NCBI RefSeq assembly: GCF_002015075.1
Contig: NZ_MUXZ01000022.1
Location: forward strand, 1-42,040
Direction of reading: 5' to 3'
DNA: 42,040 nt
From: Canicola haemoglobinophilus
GTDB lineage: Bacteria; Pseudomonadota; Gammaproteobacteria; Enterobacterales; Pasteurellaceae
Shown one piece after another: positions 8,062 to 15,581 of the stretch (position 1 is the stretch's first letter; every line of letters begins with the position of its first letter). Under the pieces are notes generated by a model, which worked only from the letters and a program-made list of their open reading frames with translations, did not search any database and was not told the DNA's origin. Made by a program: the position numbers and the translations under genes.

Positions 8062-9108
8062 ATGAATAATGATTTTTTAGTACTGAAAAATATCACAAAA
8101 TCTTTTGGCAAAGCTACGGTTATTGATAATTTAGATTTGACCATAAAACGAGGATCAATGGTTACCTTGTTGGGACCTTCAGGTTGTGGCAAAACAACAG
8201 TGTTACGCTTAGTTGCAGGGCTTGAAAGTCCAACTGAAGGGCAAATTTTTATTGATGGCGAAGATGTCACAAAATCCTCCATTCAAAATCGTGATATTTG
8301 TATCGTGTTCCAGTCTTATGCTTTATTCCCACATATGTCCATTGGCGACAACGTTGGCTATGGGCTAAAAATGCAAGGTGTAGATGCTGAAGAGCGTAAA
8401 CAAAGAGTAAAAGAGGCATTAGAGTTAGTTGATTTAGCTGGCTTTGAAGATCGTTATGTAGATCAAATTTCAGGTGGTCAACAACAACGTGTGGCATTGG
8501 CTCGTGCTTTAGTGCTTAAACCAAAAGTTTTATTATTTGATGAACCATTAAGTAACCTTGATGCTAATTTACGCCGTTCAATGCGTGAAAAAATTCGTGA
8601 ATTGCAGCAACGTTTAAATATAACGTCTTTATATGTTACTCATGATCAAACAGAGGCTTTTGCGGTATCTGATGAAGTGATTGTGATGAATAAAGGTAAA
8701 ATCATGCAGAAAGCACCAGCAAAAGAGCTATATCAATATCCAAATTCTCTGTTCTTAGCAAGTTTTATGGGGGAGAGTAGCATTTTCGATAGTTGTCTAG
8801 AGCAAGGAAAAGTGACCATAAATGGCTATCAATTTGTCTTACCTAATGCGGATAAATTTGCTTTAGCGGATGGCGAATGTTTAGTGGGGATTCGTCCAGA
8901 AGCGGTAAAACTTAAATCGGAAGGAACAGCGGAGCAACGCTGTGTGATAAAAAGTGCGGTCTATATGGGAGATTATTGGGAAATCGTAGCAAATTGGGGA
9001 GGAACTGATTTACTCGTCAATGCTAACCCAGAAAGTTTTTCACAAGAGATGAAAGAAGCTTATGTGCATTTAACTGAAAGTGGTGTCTTTTTGTTACGAA
9101 AAGAATAA
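8062..9108 (+). CDS. afuC: ABC transporter ATPase, AfuC type
   Basis: This cytoplasmic ATPase powers the AfuAB importer. All sequence signatures are present: Walker A GPSGCGKT (residues about 38-45), the Q loop (IVFQSYALFPHMS), the signature SGGQQQR (about 137-143), Walker B VLLFDEP followed by LSNLDA, and the switch histidine in YVTHDQTEA. The remaining C-terminal 110 residues form a TOBE-type domain (GIRPEAVKL) as in CUT1 and Fbp-like importers. Two ATGs stand at 8056 and 8062. GAAAGG ends at 8053, so 8062 has the better spacing (8 bases) and gives 348 residues. The gene ends at a bidirectional terminator shared with the converging antiporter gene. Confidence 0.93.
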   Translation: MNNDFLVLKNITKSFGKATVIDNLDLTIKRGSMVTLLGPSGCGKTTVLRLVAGLESPTEGQIFIDGEDVTKSSIQNRDICIVFQSYALFPHMSIGDNVGYGLKMQGVDAEERKQRVKEALELVDLAGFEDRYVDQISGGQQQRVALARALVLKPKVLLFDEPLSNLDANLRRSMREKIRELQQRLNITSLYVTHDQTEAFAVSDEVIVMNKGKIMQKAPAKELYQYPNSLFLASFMGESSIFDSCLEQGKVTINGYQFVLPNADKFALADGECLVGIRPEAVKLKSEGTAEQRCVIKSAVYMGDYWEIVANWGGTDLLVNANPESFSQEMKEAYVHLTESGVFLLRKE

Positions 9109-9127
9109 TCACGACTTCTTATATAGC

Positions 9128-9157
9128 AAAATAGGGCAAATTAAATTGCCCTATTTT
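9128..9157. terminator. Bidirectional terminator between afuC and the antiporter
   Basis: A perfect 12-base-pair stem pairs 9128-9139 with 9146-9157, with a 6-base loop. It has an A run on the left and a T run on the right, and lies between convergent genes, so it can end both transcripts. Confidence 0.9.
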
Positions 9158-9168
9158 TGTTTCTATTT

Positions 9169-10482
9169 TTATGATTTATTTCCGCCTAATCCTACATAAC
9201 CACGTCTTTGTAATGTGGCTTCTTTAGATTTTCTAATCATAGCTTCGATTGTTGTACCTTGAACTAAAATAGAAAAAAGTACCACGCTATAAGTGACGAT
9301 AATAAATAAATCACGCACATTCATACCGATATTTTCTAAGAATACACTTGTTGTTGGAATAGAAAGCGCCATAGCAAGTGATAATCCTCCGCGTAGTCCA
9401 CCCCAAGTTAAAATACGCAAAGTATAAGGGTTATACACCGTTTTCATACTTAAAAATTTGAATGGGATCCATACGCTGACATAGCGACAAATTAAGCACA
9501 CAGGAATAGCAATGATACTTAAAATAATGGCTTGTGAGGTAAAGTTGACTAACAACATCGCGGAGCCAATTAACAAGAATAAAAGTGAGTTTAAGAAATG
9601 GTCGATCATTTTCCAAAAGTGATCAAGGTAATGTTGGCTTTGCTCTGAAAAGCCTGTGTGCCTTGTCCAGTTGCCAATCATAATACCTGCGACAACCATT
9701 GCTAAGGCTCCAGAAACATGAAGTAAATTTGCCAACATAAATCCAGCTGTTGGAATCGTTAACGTCAGCAAAATTTCTAAGCTACCGTCATCAGTAGCTG
9801 AAATCAAAAAATGAGCAATTACACCTAAAATTAGGCCGAATAAAATTCCACCTACGGCTTCGGTCAAAAAGAGTTTTGCAATTCCCGTTGCGCTTGGTTC
9901 ATGTCCACCAAATGCCACAGCAAAAATCGTAGTAAAGATCACTAAACCTACACCATCATTAAACAAGGATTCACCCTCTACTTTCATGGAAAGTTTTTTC
10001 GGTGCTTTTAAGTTTTTAATAATGGCTAAAACTGCAATTGGATCCGTTGGTGAAATGAGCGCACCAAACAAAACACAGTAAATAAAATCGATGTGTAAAC
10101 TTAATAAGTGAGAAATTCCATAGAATAAAATGGCAATAAAGAAAGTGGATGCCAAAGTTGAAAATAAAGCAAGAATTGTGATTTCTAATTTTTGGCTTTT
10201 CAATACTGGTAATTTAATTCCTAATGCACCAGCAAAGAGCAAAAATCCTAAAATACCATTTAATAGGAACCCTTTAAAATCAATGCGCTGCATTACGTTC
10301 TGAGCAATGTCATCTAAATGAAATAAATTTGCAGAACCAGCCATTAATAATACTAATGAACTCACAGTCGCTGTTGCGGTAACCGCAATAGTGTACTGAA
10401 TTCGATCACTGATTTTTTGCGTCACGAAACCGATTAAAATCGATATTGTAGAGAGAAAACAAATGTAAGTATAAATACTCAT
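9169..10482 (-). CDS. Na+/H+ antiporter of the CPA1 family
   Basis: This is a predicted inner-membrane cation/proton exchanger of 437 residues with about 12-13 helices. The two ion-site motifs of the CPA1 (NhaP/NHE-like) family are visible: SPTDPIAV with Thr-Asp at 146-147, and ESLFNDGV with Asn-Asp at 175-176. WGGLRGGLSLAMALS near the C-terminus is another family hallmark. It should move Na+, K+ or Li+ against protons and help control cytoplasmic pH and salt; which ion cannot be read. There is only a short tail after the last helix, so no regulatory C-terminal domain. AAGGT lies a few bases before the ATG. The leader contains a long inverted repeat (10509-10555). It appears monocistronic. 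Confidence 0.88.
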   Translation of the reverse strand: MSIYTYICFLSTISILIGFVTQKISDRIQYTIAVTATATVSSLVLLMAGSANLFHLDDIAQNVMQRIDFKGFLLNGILGFLLFAGALGIKLPVLKSQKLEITILALFSTLASTFFIAILFYGISHLLSLHIDFIYCVLFGALISPTDPIAVLAIIKNLKAPKKLSMKVEGESLFNDGVGLVIFTTIFAVAFGGHEPSATGIAKLFLTEAVGGILFGLILGVIAHFLISATDDGSLEILLTLTIPTAGFMLANLLHVSGALAMVVAGIMIGNWTRHTGFSEQSQHYLDHFWKMIDHFLNSLLFLLIGSAMLLVNFTSQAIILSIIAIPVCLICRYVSVWIPFKFLSMKTVYNPYTLRILTWGGLRGGLSLAMALSIPTTSVFLENIGMNVRDLFIIVTYSVVLFSILVQGTTIEAMIRKSKEATLQRRGYVGLGGNKS

Positions 10483-10753
10483 AGTAGGTACCTTCTAAAA
10501 TTTAAAAATCTGCTTATATTTTATTAATTAATCACATTAACAAAATATAAACAGACTTGGATTGTTAGAATTTAGCTAACTGAGTTACGATTGACTTTAG
10601 AAAGTGAAGAAAATGTAACAAGAAAAATTCTTGCGTAGTATAAGGAAAGTCCTACTTTTTATAAAGTTTATTTTTATAAAATAGCCAGAAAGGGTTAATT
10701 TATATCGCGCTTTTTGACCGCTCTTTTAGTGCAAAAATGTTGTTGAGAAGAAC
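10483..10753. other. Non-coding spacer upstream of the antiporter gene
   Basis: With the adjoining hairpin this makes a 320-base gap without a gene. The part nearest the antiporter holds a 14-base inverted repeat, TCTGCTTATATTTT (10509-10522) against AAAATATAAACAGA (10542-10555), with one mismatch and a 19-base AT-rich centre. It could be a leader hairpin or an operator. I see no convincing promoter hexamer pair, no RNA gene and no uptake signal here. Confidence 0.5.
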
Positions 10754-10786
10754 ATAGCAGAATGTCTTTGTCGTATTCTGCTATGC
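10754..10786 (-). terminator. Terminator of the RidA/YoaB-type gene
   Basis: CATAGCAGAAT (10754-10764) pairs perfectly with ATTCTGCTATG (10776-10786), an 11-base-pair stem with an 11-base loop. On the minus strand it lies 20 bases after the stop and is followed by the T-rich TTCTTCTC. The T run is imperfect, so termination may be partial. Confidence 0.7.
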
Positions 10787-10805
10787 GATATTGAGAAACT
10801 AAAAT

Positions 10806-11156
10806 TTAGCATGTAGCCACAACAACAATTTCTACTTTCCATTTTGGATCTGCTAATTGGCTTTGTACAGTCGCTCTAGCTGGCGCGTTCTCTGGATCTA
10901 CCCATTCATCCCATGCTTTATTCATTGCTTGATAATCTTGCATATCTGGTAAGAAAATTTGTGCAGTCAGAATATTACTTTTGCTAGAACCTATTTCTAA
11001 TAATAATTTATCAATTAATCCTAAGACCTCTTTGGTTTGTAAATAAGCATCAACATCCGTATTTTCTGGCACTTGCCCGGCAAGATAAGCGGTATTATTG
11101 TGGATAACCATTTCTGATAAACGTCCATTAGAATGAAAGCGTTGTATTTTCTCCAT
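10806..11156 (-). CDS. RidA-family protein, YoaB type
   Basis: Members of this family form trimers that hydrolyse reactive enamine/imine intermediates released by PLP enzymes. The 116 residues resemble E. coli YoaB more than RidA itself: VIHNNTAYLAGQVPEN, SNILTAQIFLPDMQDYQAMNKAWDEWV and APARATVQ follow the YoaB pattern throughout. The arginine of APARATVQ is the one that holds the substrate carboxylate in active RidA proteins. The open frame can be extended 11 codons upstream, but GAGGTGAAATT directly precedes the internal ATG at 11156, which is the better start. It is divergent from the ywiC-like gene, with about 110 bases between, and closed by its own hairpin. Confidence 0.9.
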   Translation of the reverse strand: MEKIQRFHSNGRLSEMVIHNNTAYLAGQVPENTDVDAYLQTKEVLGLIDKLLLEIGSSKSNILTAQIFLPDMQDYQAMNKAWDEWVDPENAPARATVQSQLADPKWKVEIVVVATC

Positions 11157-11266
11157 AATTTCACCTCGTTGAATAATTAAATAACGCACAAAGATTATAG
11201 CGATTTTTGTAAAAATGGACTAGGATCTGCAAGATTTATTCTTCAGCTTTAAGAGAGGATATTTGT

Positions 11267-11989
11267 GTGAAATTACTGATTTCTAACCAGCATGGTGCCA
11301 TTTTAATGGCGTTAATTCCATTTTTATATGGCATGCTTTTGGGCAACCCCATTTGGCTACATTTTTTCTTATTATTAGCTTGGTTTAGCTTGTATTTAAT
11401 GACATATCCTTTTCTTAATTTATTCAAGGGTAAAAACGTACATTTCGCCAAATATCAAAAATGGACGTTGATTTATGGTACAGCAAGTTTAATTTTTGCC
11501 TTGCCTACACTTTGGCATAATTGGCATATTTTATATTTTCTTGCAGCCATGTTGCCTTTTGTTGCTATTAATATTTACTTTGTTAAACAAAAAAATGAAA
11601 GAGCGTTAATAAATGATTTCGCTGGAATTATCATTTTCGCTATTGCAGGTATGGCAAGTTATTATTTTTCTACCTTTACTTTTAACTCGCAAATTTGGTT
11701 AGTGGCATTATTGCCAACCTTGTATTTTGTTGGTACGACTTTATATGTCAAATCCTGTATGCGTGAGCGTAAAAATCCTAAATATTTATACGCTTCTTAT
11801 TTATGGCATATTGCTTGTATTGGTTTATTTGTTATTACTCAGCAAATTTATCTTGCGTTGGCATTTGTTCCACCAGCAATACGAGCTTATCTCTTACCCA
11901 AGAAAAAACTCTCCGTAAAACAAATTGGTTTTGCTGAGATTGCTATATCTATCTTATTTTTTATTCAACTTATTTTTGCCACTTTATAG
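11267..11989 (+). CDS. YwiC-like family membrane protein
   Basis: The 240-residue protein is largely hydrophobic with about seven or eight predicted helices. The N-terminus (SNQHGAILMALIPFLYGMLLG) carries the QHGA motif with a conserved histidine that marks the YwiC-like family, whose function is not known; Bacillus ywiC lies near nitrate respiration genes, but nothing here points to that. The start is GTG, chosen because AGAGAGGA ends about 8 bases before it. It is the first gene of a likely pair with rimK, 14 bases downstream. No enzyme motif is visible. Location in the inner membrane is the only firm inference. Confidence 0.72.
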   Translation: MKLLISNQHGAILMALIPFLYGMLLGNPIWLHFFLLLAWFSLYLMTYPFLNLFKGKNVHFAKYQKWTLIYGTASLIFALPTLWHNWHILYFLAAMLPFVAINIYFVKQKNERALINDFAGIIIFAIAGMASYYFSTFTFNSQIWLVALLPTLYFVGTTLYVKSCMRERKNPKYLYASYLWHIACIGLFVITQQIYLALAFVPPAIRAYLLPKKKLSVKQIGFAEIAISILFFIQLIFATL

Positions 11990-12003
11990 CGCAGAGATTT
12001 ACT

Positions 12004-12903
12004 ATGAAATTATTAATGTTATGTCGAGAACCTCGTCTTTATAGCTGTCAACGTTTAAAAGCCACAGCGGAAGAGAATGGGCATCAAATGGATATTTTAG
12101 ATCCTAACCGTTGTCTATTAAAACTCTCACAAAATGCACCGCACTTTGAGCTGTATTATCAAGCCAATACAGAAAGTGAGCCTTATTTATTGCCTGATTA
12201 CGATGCAATTATTCCTCGTTTTGGGTCTGCAAGTACCAAAATGGGCTGTGCAGTATTACGACATTTTCGTGCAAAAAATATTTTTTGTTTAAATGATGAT
12301 GTTGCTTTTCTGAAAGCACGAGATAAGTGGCTGAGCTTGCAATTATTAGCAGAGCAAGGTATTGCAGTGCCTAACTCGGTGTTGAGTGGCGCTGAATTTT
12401 CTGCCAACCAAGCAATTAAGCAAGTAGAAACGCCAACTATTTTGAAGACTTTGAGTGGCTCACAAGGCATTGGGGTTATTTTGGCAGAAAATCGTAAAAG
12501 TGCGGTGAGTATTGTAGAAACTTTAACGCAAGCTGAAGTGCCTTTATTGATGCAAGATTTTATTGAGGAAGCAAAAGGGACAGATATTCGTTGTTTTGTT
12601 ATTGGCGACAAAGTGGTGGCGACCATGCAACGTATTGGGCAAGAAGGCGAATTTCGTGCGAATTTTCATCGTGGTGGTAGCGCCGAAAAAATTCAGCTCA
12701 CAGAACAAGAAAAAGCCCTTGCATTAAAAGCGACAAAAGTGTTGGGGTTAGATGTGGCTGGTGTTGATTTAATTCGCTCTAAACAAGGTTTATTAGTGTT
12801 AGAAGTGAATGCCAGTCCAGGATTGGAAATGATCGAAAAAACGAGCGGTATTGATATAGCATTGCAGATGATTGTGCATATTGAAAAGCAGCTTGCACTA
12901 TAA
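12004..12903 (+). CDS. rimK: Ribosomal protein S6 glutamate ligase
   Basis: RimK is an ATP-grasp enzyme that adds glutamate residues to the C-terminus of ribosomal protein S6 and can make poly-alpha-glutamate. The protein has 299 residues (E. coli 300). The N-terminal domain MKLLMLCREPRLYSCQRLK matches the family, and the ATP-grasp fold covers about residues 100-290, including GSQGIGVIL, LLMQDFIEEAKGTDIRC, the NFHRGGSAE loop and the metal-binding end VLEVNASPGLEMIEKTSG. It probably shares a transcript with the ywiC-like gene. Two uptake signals lie inside it (12138-12146 and 12498-12506) and one just after it (12930-12938). In E. coli rimK is next to other genes, so context adds nothing. Confidence 0.95.
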   Translation: MKLLMLCREPRLYSCQRLKATAEENGHQMDILDPNRCLLKLSQNAPHFELYYQANTESEPYLLPDYDAIIPRFGSASTKMGCAVLRHFRAKNIFCLNDDVAFLKARDKWLSLQLLAEQGIAVPNSVLSGAEFSANQAIKQVETPTILKTLSGSQGIGVILAENRKSAVSIVETLTQAEVPLLMQDFIEEAKGTDIRCFVIGDKVVATMQRIGQEGEFRANFHRGGSAEKIQLTEQEKALALKATKVLGLDVAGVDLIRSKQGLLVLEVNASPGLEMIEKTSGIDIALQMIVHIEKQLAL

Positions 12904-13003
12904 GCTTTTAAACAACGATGTTTTGCTGAAAGTGCGGTAGAAAAAGAGCTCGTTTTTTGCTTTAATAAGGTAGTCAAAATATAACAATAATTAGGGGGTT
13001 ATT

Positions 13004-13546
13004 ATGATTATTTACTTACATGGTTTTGATTCCAGTAGTCCAGGTAATCACGAAAAAATTTTACAGCTTAAATTTATTGATGAAGACGTGCGTTTTATTA
13101 ATTACAGCACATTACATCCTCGCTATGATATGCAATTTTTGTTGAATGAAGTACATAAATTAGTGTCGGAAAGCAAAGATCCTCAGCCTTTAATTTGTGG
13201 CGTAGGCCTAGGCGGTTACTGGGCGGAACGAGTAGGATTTTTGTGTGGAATTAAGCAAGCCATTTTTAATCCTAATTTGTTTCCACAAGAAAATATGGAA
13301 GGAAAAATTGATCGTCCTGAAGAATATGCTGATATTGCTACCAAATGTGTGGAAAATTTCCGAGTAAAAAATCAAGGTAAATGCCTCGTATTTCTATCCA
13401 AACAAGAAGAAATTTTAGATGTACAACGTAGTGCAGATACCTTGTCGCCTTTCTATGAAATCATCTGGGATGAAAATGAAACCCATAAATTCAAAAAAAT
13501 CTCCCAACATTTACAACGGATCAAAGCCTTTAAAAGTGCGGAATAA
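13004..13546 (+). CDS. ycfP: YcfP-type alpha/beta-hydrolase-fold protein (UPF0227)
   Basis: The 180 residues align end to end with E. coli YcfP, including MIIYLHGFDSSSPGNHEK, PLICGVGLGGYWAERVGFL, IFNPNLFPQENMEGKIDRPEEYADIA and HKFKKISQHLQRIKAFK. The fold is that of a small esterase, but at the nucleophile elbow the usual Gly-X-Ser-X-Gly reads GVGLGG, with no serine. E. coli YcfP shows the same, so this looks like a family trait and not damage, and the protein may not be a hydrolase. No reaction is established. It sits 11 bases upstream of lpxK, where H. influenzae has msbA as I recall, so it may be co-transcribed with lpxK-ycaR-kdsB. Confidence 0.9.
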   Translation: MIIYLHGFDSSSPGNHEKILQLKFIDEDVRFINYSTLHPRYDMQFLLNEVHKLVSESKDPQPLICGVGLGGYWAERVGFLCGIKQAIFNPNLFPQENMEGKIDRPEEYADIATKCVENFRVKNQGKCLVFLSKQEEILDVQRSADTLSPFYEIIWDENETHKFKKISQHLQRIKAFKSAE

Positions 13547-13557
13547 ATAGGTTTATT

Positions 13558-14553
13558 ATGTCCTTTTGGTATGAAAATCACGTTATAGCCAAGTTGCTTG
13601 CTTGGCTATTATTTCCTCTCTCTCTCGCTTTTTGGTTTATTTCTTTTATTCGCCGTTCGCTGTATCGCTTAAATTTGCTGAAATCTTACCGCCCTTCTGT
13701 GCCTGTTTTGATTGTGGGGAATTTGTCTGTCGGTGGAAATGGAAAAACTCCAGTCACAATTTGGTTAGTGCAACAATTTCAGCAGCAAGGCATAAAGTGC
13801 GGTGTTATTTCTCGTGGCTATGGTAGCCGAGCGGAGCAATATCCCTATTTAGTTAAAACAGATGATAATCCAACTATTTCGGGTGATGAGCCCTTATTAA
13901 TCGCACAACGCACAGGCGCACCAGTTTGTATTTCGCCCAATAGACAGCAAGCAATTGAACTTTTATTAGCTCAATTCGATTGCGATTTGATTATCAGTGA
14001 TGATGGTTTGCAACATTATAAGTTACAACGTGATTTTGAAATTGTTGTGATTGATGGCGAAAGAATTTTTGGCAATGGTTTTGTCATGCCCTCAGGTCCT
14101 TTAAGAGAATTGCCGAGTCGTTTAGAAGAAGTGGATCTGATCATTAATAATGGCAAGTCAACGGCTTACAGCAATACTTTAATGCGCTTAGTGCCAAAGT
14201 TTGCGGTTAATTTACTGAGTGGAGAACGTAAATTATTAACTGAATTTCAATCTATTCCTCTCAATGCTATTGCTGGTATTGGTTATCCACAGCGCTTTTT
14301 TAAGATGCTACAAGATTTGGCTTTATCTCTTGAAACTACACAAGGTTTTCAAGATCATCAAGATTTTAACGCAACGCATTTTGCCAAATTTCCCCAAAAT
14401 CAACCGCTCTTTATGACAGAAAAAGATGCAGTTAAATGTCGTCCTTTTGCACAGAAAAATTGGTGGTATGTACCTGTTGAGGCGGATATTCAGGGGGAGA
14501 ATGTGGCACCATTTATGCAAGCAGTTTTACAAAAAATAAAGGAGAAAAAATGA
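13558..14553 (+). CDS. lpxK: Tetraacyldisaccharide 4'-kinase
   Basis: LpxK phosphorylates the 4' position of the lipid A disaccharide, the sixth step of the Raetz pathway, at the inner face of the inner membrane. It has 331 residues (E. coli 328). A hydrophobic N-terminal segment (about residues 8-32) anchors it, and the P-loop GNLSVGGNGKT lies at 54-64, followed by GVISRGYGSRAEQYP and LIISDDGLQHYKLQRDFEI, all typical of LpxK. The stop overlaps the start of ycaR by 4 bases (ATGA), and kdsB follows, so Kdo and lipid A supply are coupled. No msbA flippase gene lies upstream, unlike in E. coli and, from memory, H. influenzae Rd. Confidence 0.97.
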   Translation: MSFWYENHVIAKLLAWLLFPLSLAFWFISFIRRSLYRLNLLKSYRPSVPVLIVGNLSVGGNGKTPVTIWLVQQFQQQGIKCGVISRGYGSRAEQYPYLVKTDDNPTISGDEPLLIAQRTGAPVCISPNRQQAIELLLAQFDCDLIISDDGLQHYKLQRDFEIVVIDGERIFGNGFVMPSGPLRELPSRLEEVDLIINNGKSTAYSNTLMRLVPKFAVNLLSGERKLLTEFQSIPLNAIAGIGYPQRFFKMLQDLALSLETTQGFQDHQDFNATHFAKFPQNQPLFMTEKDAVKCRPFAQKNWWYVPVEADIQGENVAPFMQAVLQKIKEKK

Positions 14554-14747
14554 ACGGAAGATTATTAGAAATTGTGGCTTGTCCAATTTGCCAAGGACGC
14601 TTGAAATATGACAGCGAAAATGAGCAACTGATTTGCAATTTTGATCATGTTGCTTATCCGATAAAACAAGGTATTCCCGTATTACTTGCTGATCAGGCAA
14701 TTAGTTTATCTCAGTCTTCAACACATACTGAACAAGAAAATCAGTAA
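14550..14747 (+). CDS. ycaR: Trm112/UPF0434 family small protein, YcaR
   Basis: This 65-residue protein has the Trm112-like core MNGRLLEIVACPICQGRLKY, with a CPIC pair at 11-14, and FDHVAYPIKQGIPVLLADQA. In E. coli ycaR lies at the same place between lpxK and kdsB. Trm112 proteins in eukaryotes and archaea stabilise methyltransferases; the bacterial role is not established. A further cysteine at about 29 is present, but the second zinc pair of the full Trm112 ribbon is incomplete. Its ATG overlaps the lpxK stop, and its TAA lies in the Shine-Dalgarno region of kdsB. The last 15 residues are polar and probably disordered. Confidence 0.9.
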   Translation: MNGRLLEIVACPICQGRLKYDSENEQLICNFDHVAYPIKQGIPVLLADQAISLSQSSTHTEQENQ

Positions 14748-14757
14748 GGAGAAATCA

Positions 14758-15528
14758 ATGAAATTTACGGTGATCATTCCCGCCCGCTACGCCTCAAGTC
14801 GTTTACTGGGCAAGCCTTTAGCTGATATTGCGGGTAAACCCATGATCCAACATGTTTGGGAAAAAGCACAACAATCGGGTGCTAGTAGAGTCGTTGTTGC
14901 CACTGATAACGAGGATGTCGCACAAGCGGTGCATAGCTTTGGTGGGGAAGTTTGTATGACTTCCTCTCAGCATAATTCAGGCACAGAGCGTTTAGCGGAG
15001 GTGGTAGAAAAATTAGCCATTCCTGATGATGAAATTATTGTCAATATTCAAGGGGATGAGCCATTAATTCCGCCTGTGATAGTCAGCCAAGTGGCACAAA
15101 ATTTGGCGAATAATGGGGTAAATATGGCAACGTTGGCGGTTAAATTAGCAGATGCGGAGGAATTATTTAATCCAAATGTGGTGAAAGCTGTGACAGATAA
15201 AAACGGCAATGTGTTGTATTTTTCTCGTGCTGCAATTCCTTGGAATCGTGATCAATTTGCCAATTTATCAGCACAGCAACAAAAGCAATTATTACTGCAA
15301 GATCATTATTTACGCCACATTGGTATTTACGCTTATCGGGCAGGTTTTATTAAGCAATATGTGCAATGGCAACCAACAACATTGGAACAAATTGAAAGCT
15401 TGGAACAATTACGCGTACTTTGGTACGGCGAAAAAATCCATGTAGATCTTGCTAAAGAAGTGCCAGCGGTAGGAGTGGATACGGCAGAAGATTTAGAAAA
15501 AGTGCGGTCGATTTTAGCTCATGTATAG
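14758..15528 (+). CDS. kdsB: CMP-Kdo synthetase (3-deoxy-manno-octulosonate cytidylyltransferase)
   Basis: KdsB activates Kdo with CTP to CMP-Kdo, the donor for the inner core of lipooligosaccharide. The start at 14758 is fixed by AAGGAG (14746-14751) six bases upstream and by the family N-terminus MKFTVIIPARYASSRLLGKP; the frame stays open for 24 more codons upstream but has no support there. Nucleotide-binding and catalytic motifs are present: the SSRLLGKPL loop, VATDNEDV, MTSSQHNSGTERLAEV and VNIQGDEPLIPP. The protein ends VGVDTAEDLEKVRSILAHV, complete. An uptake signal (15500-15508) lies in the last codons. It is the last gene of ycfP-lpxK-ycaR-kdsB; I see no terminator before the KilA-N gene. 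Confidence 0.97.
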   Translation: MKFTVIIPARYASSRLLGKPLADIAGKPMIQHVWEKAQQSGASRVVVATDNEDVAQAVHSFGGEVCMTSSQHNSGTERLAEVVEKLAIPDDEIIVNIQGDEPLIPPVIVSQVAQNLANNGVNMATLAVKLADAEELFNPNVVKAVTDKNGNVLYFSRAAIPWNRDQFANLSAQQQKQLLLQDHYLRHIGIYAYRAGFIKQYVQWQPTTLEQIESLEQLRVLWYGEKIHVDLAKEVPAVGVDTAEDLEKVRSILAHV

Positions 15529-15530
15529 AT

Positions 15531-15540
15531 ATTAATGGAT
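15531..15540 (+). repeat. Left copy of a 10-base direct repeat flanking the KilA-N gene
   Basis: ATTAATGGAT starts 3 bases after the kdsB stop. The identical sequence recurs at 16435-16444, where it overlaps the end of the KilA-N gene. The flanking bases differ on both sides, so the identity is exactly 10 bases. It may be a duplicated target or a recombination scar. Confidence 0.55.
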
Positions 15541-15581
15541 TGGGACTTAAATAAGACTGTAGAAATAAAAGGGAAATTAAT

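Noticed and set aside
12198..12626. Minus-strand open frame of 142 codons
   Set aside because: It mirrors the ATP-grasp domain of rimK and shows no independent signals.
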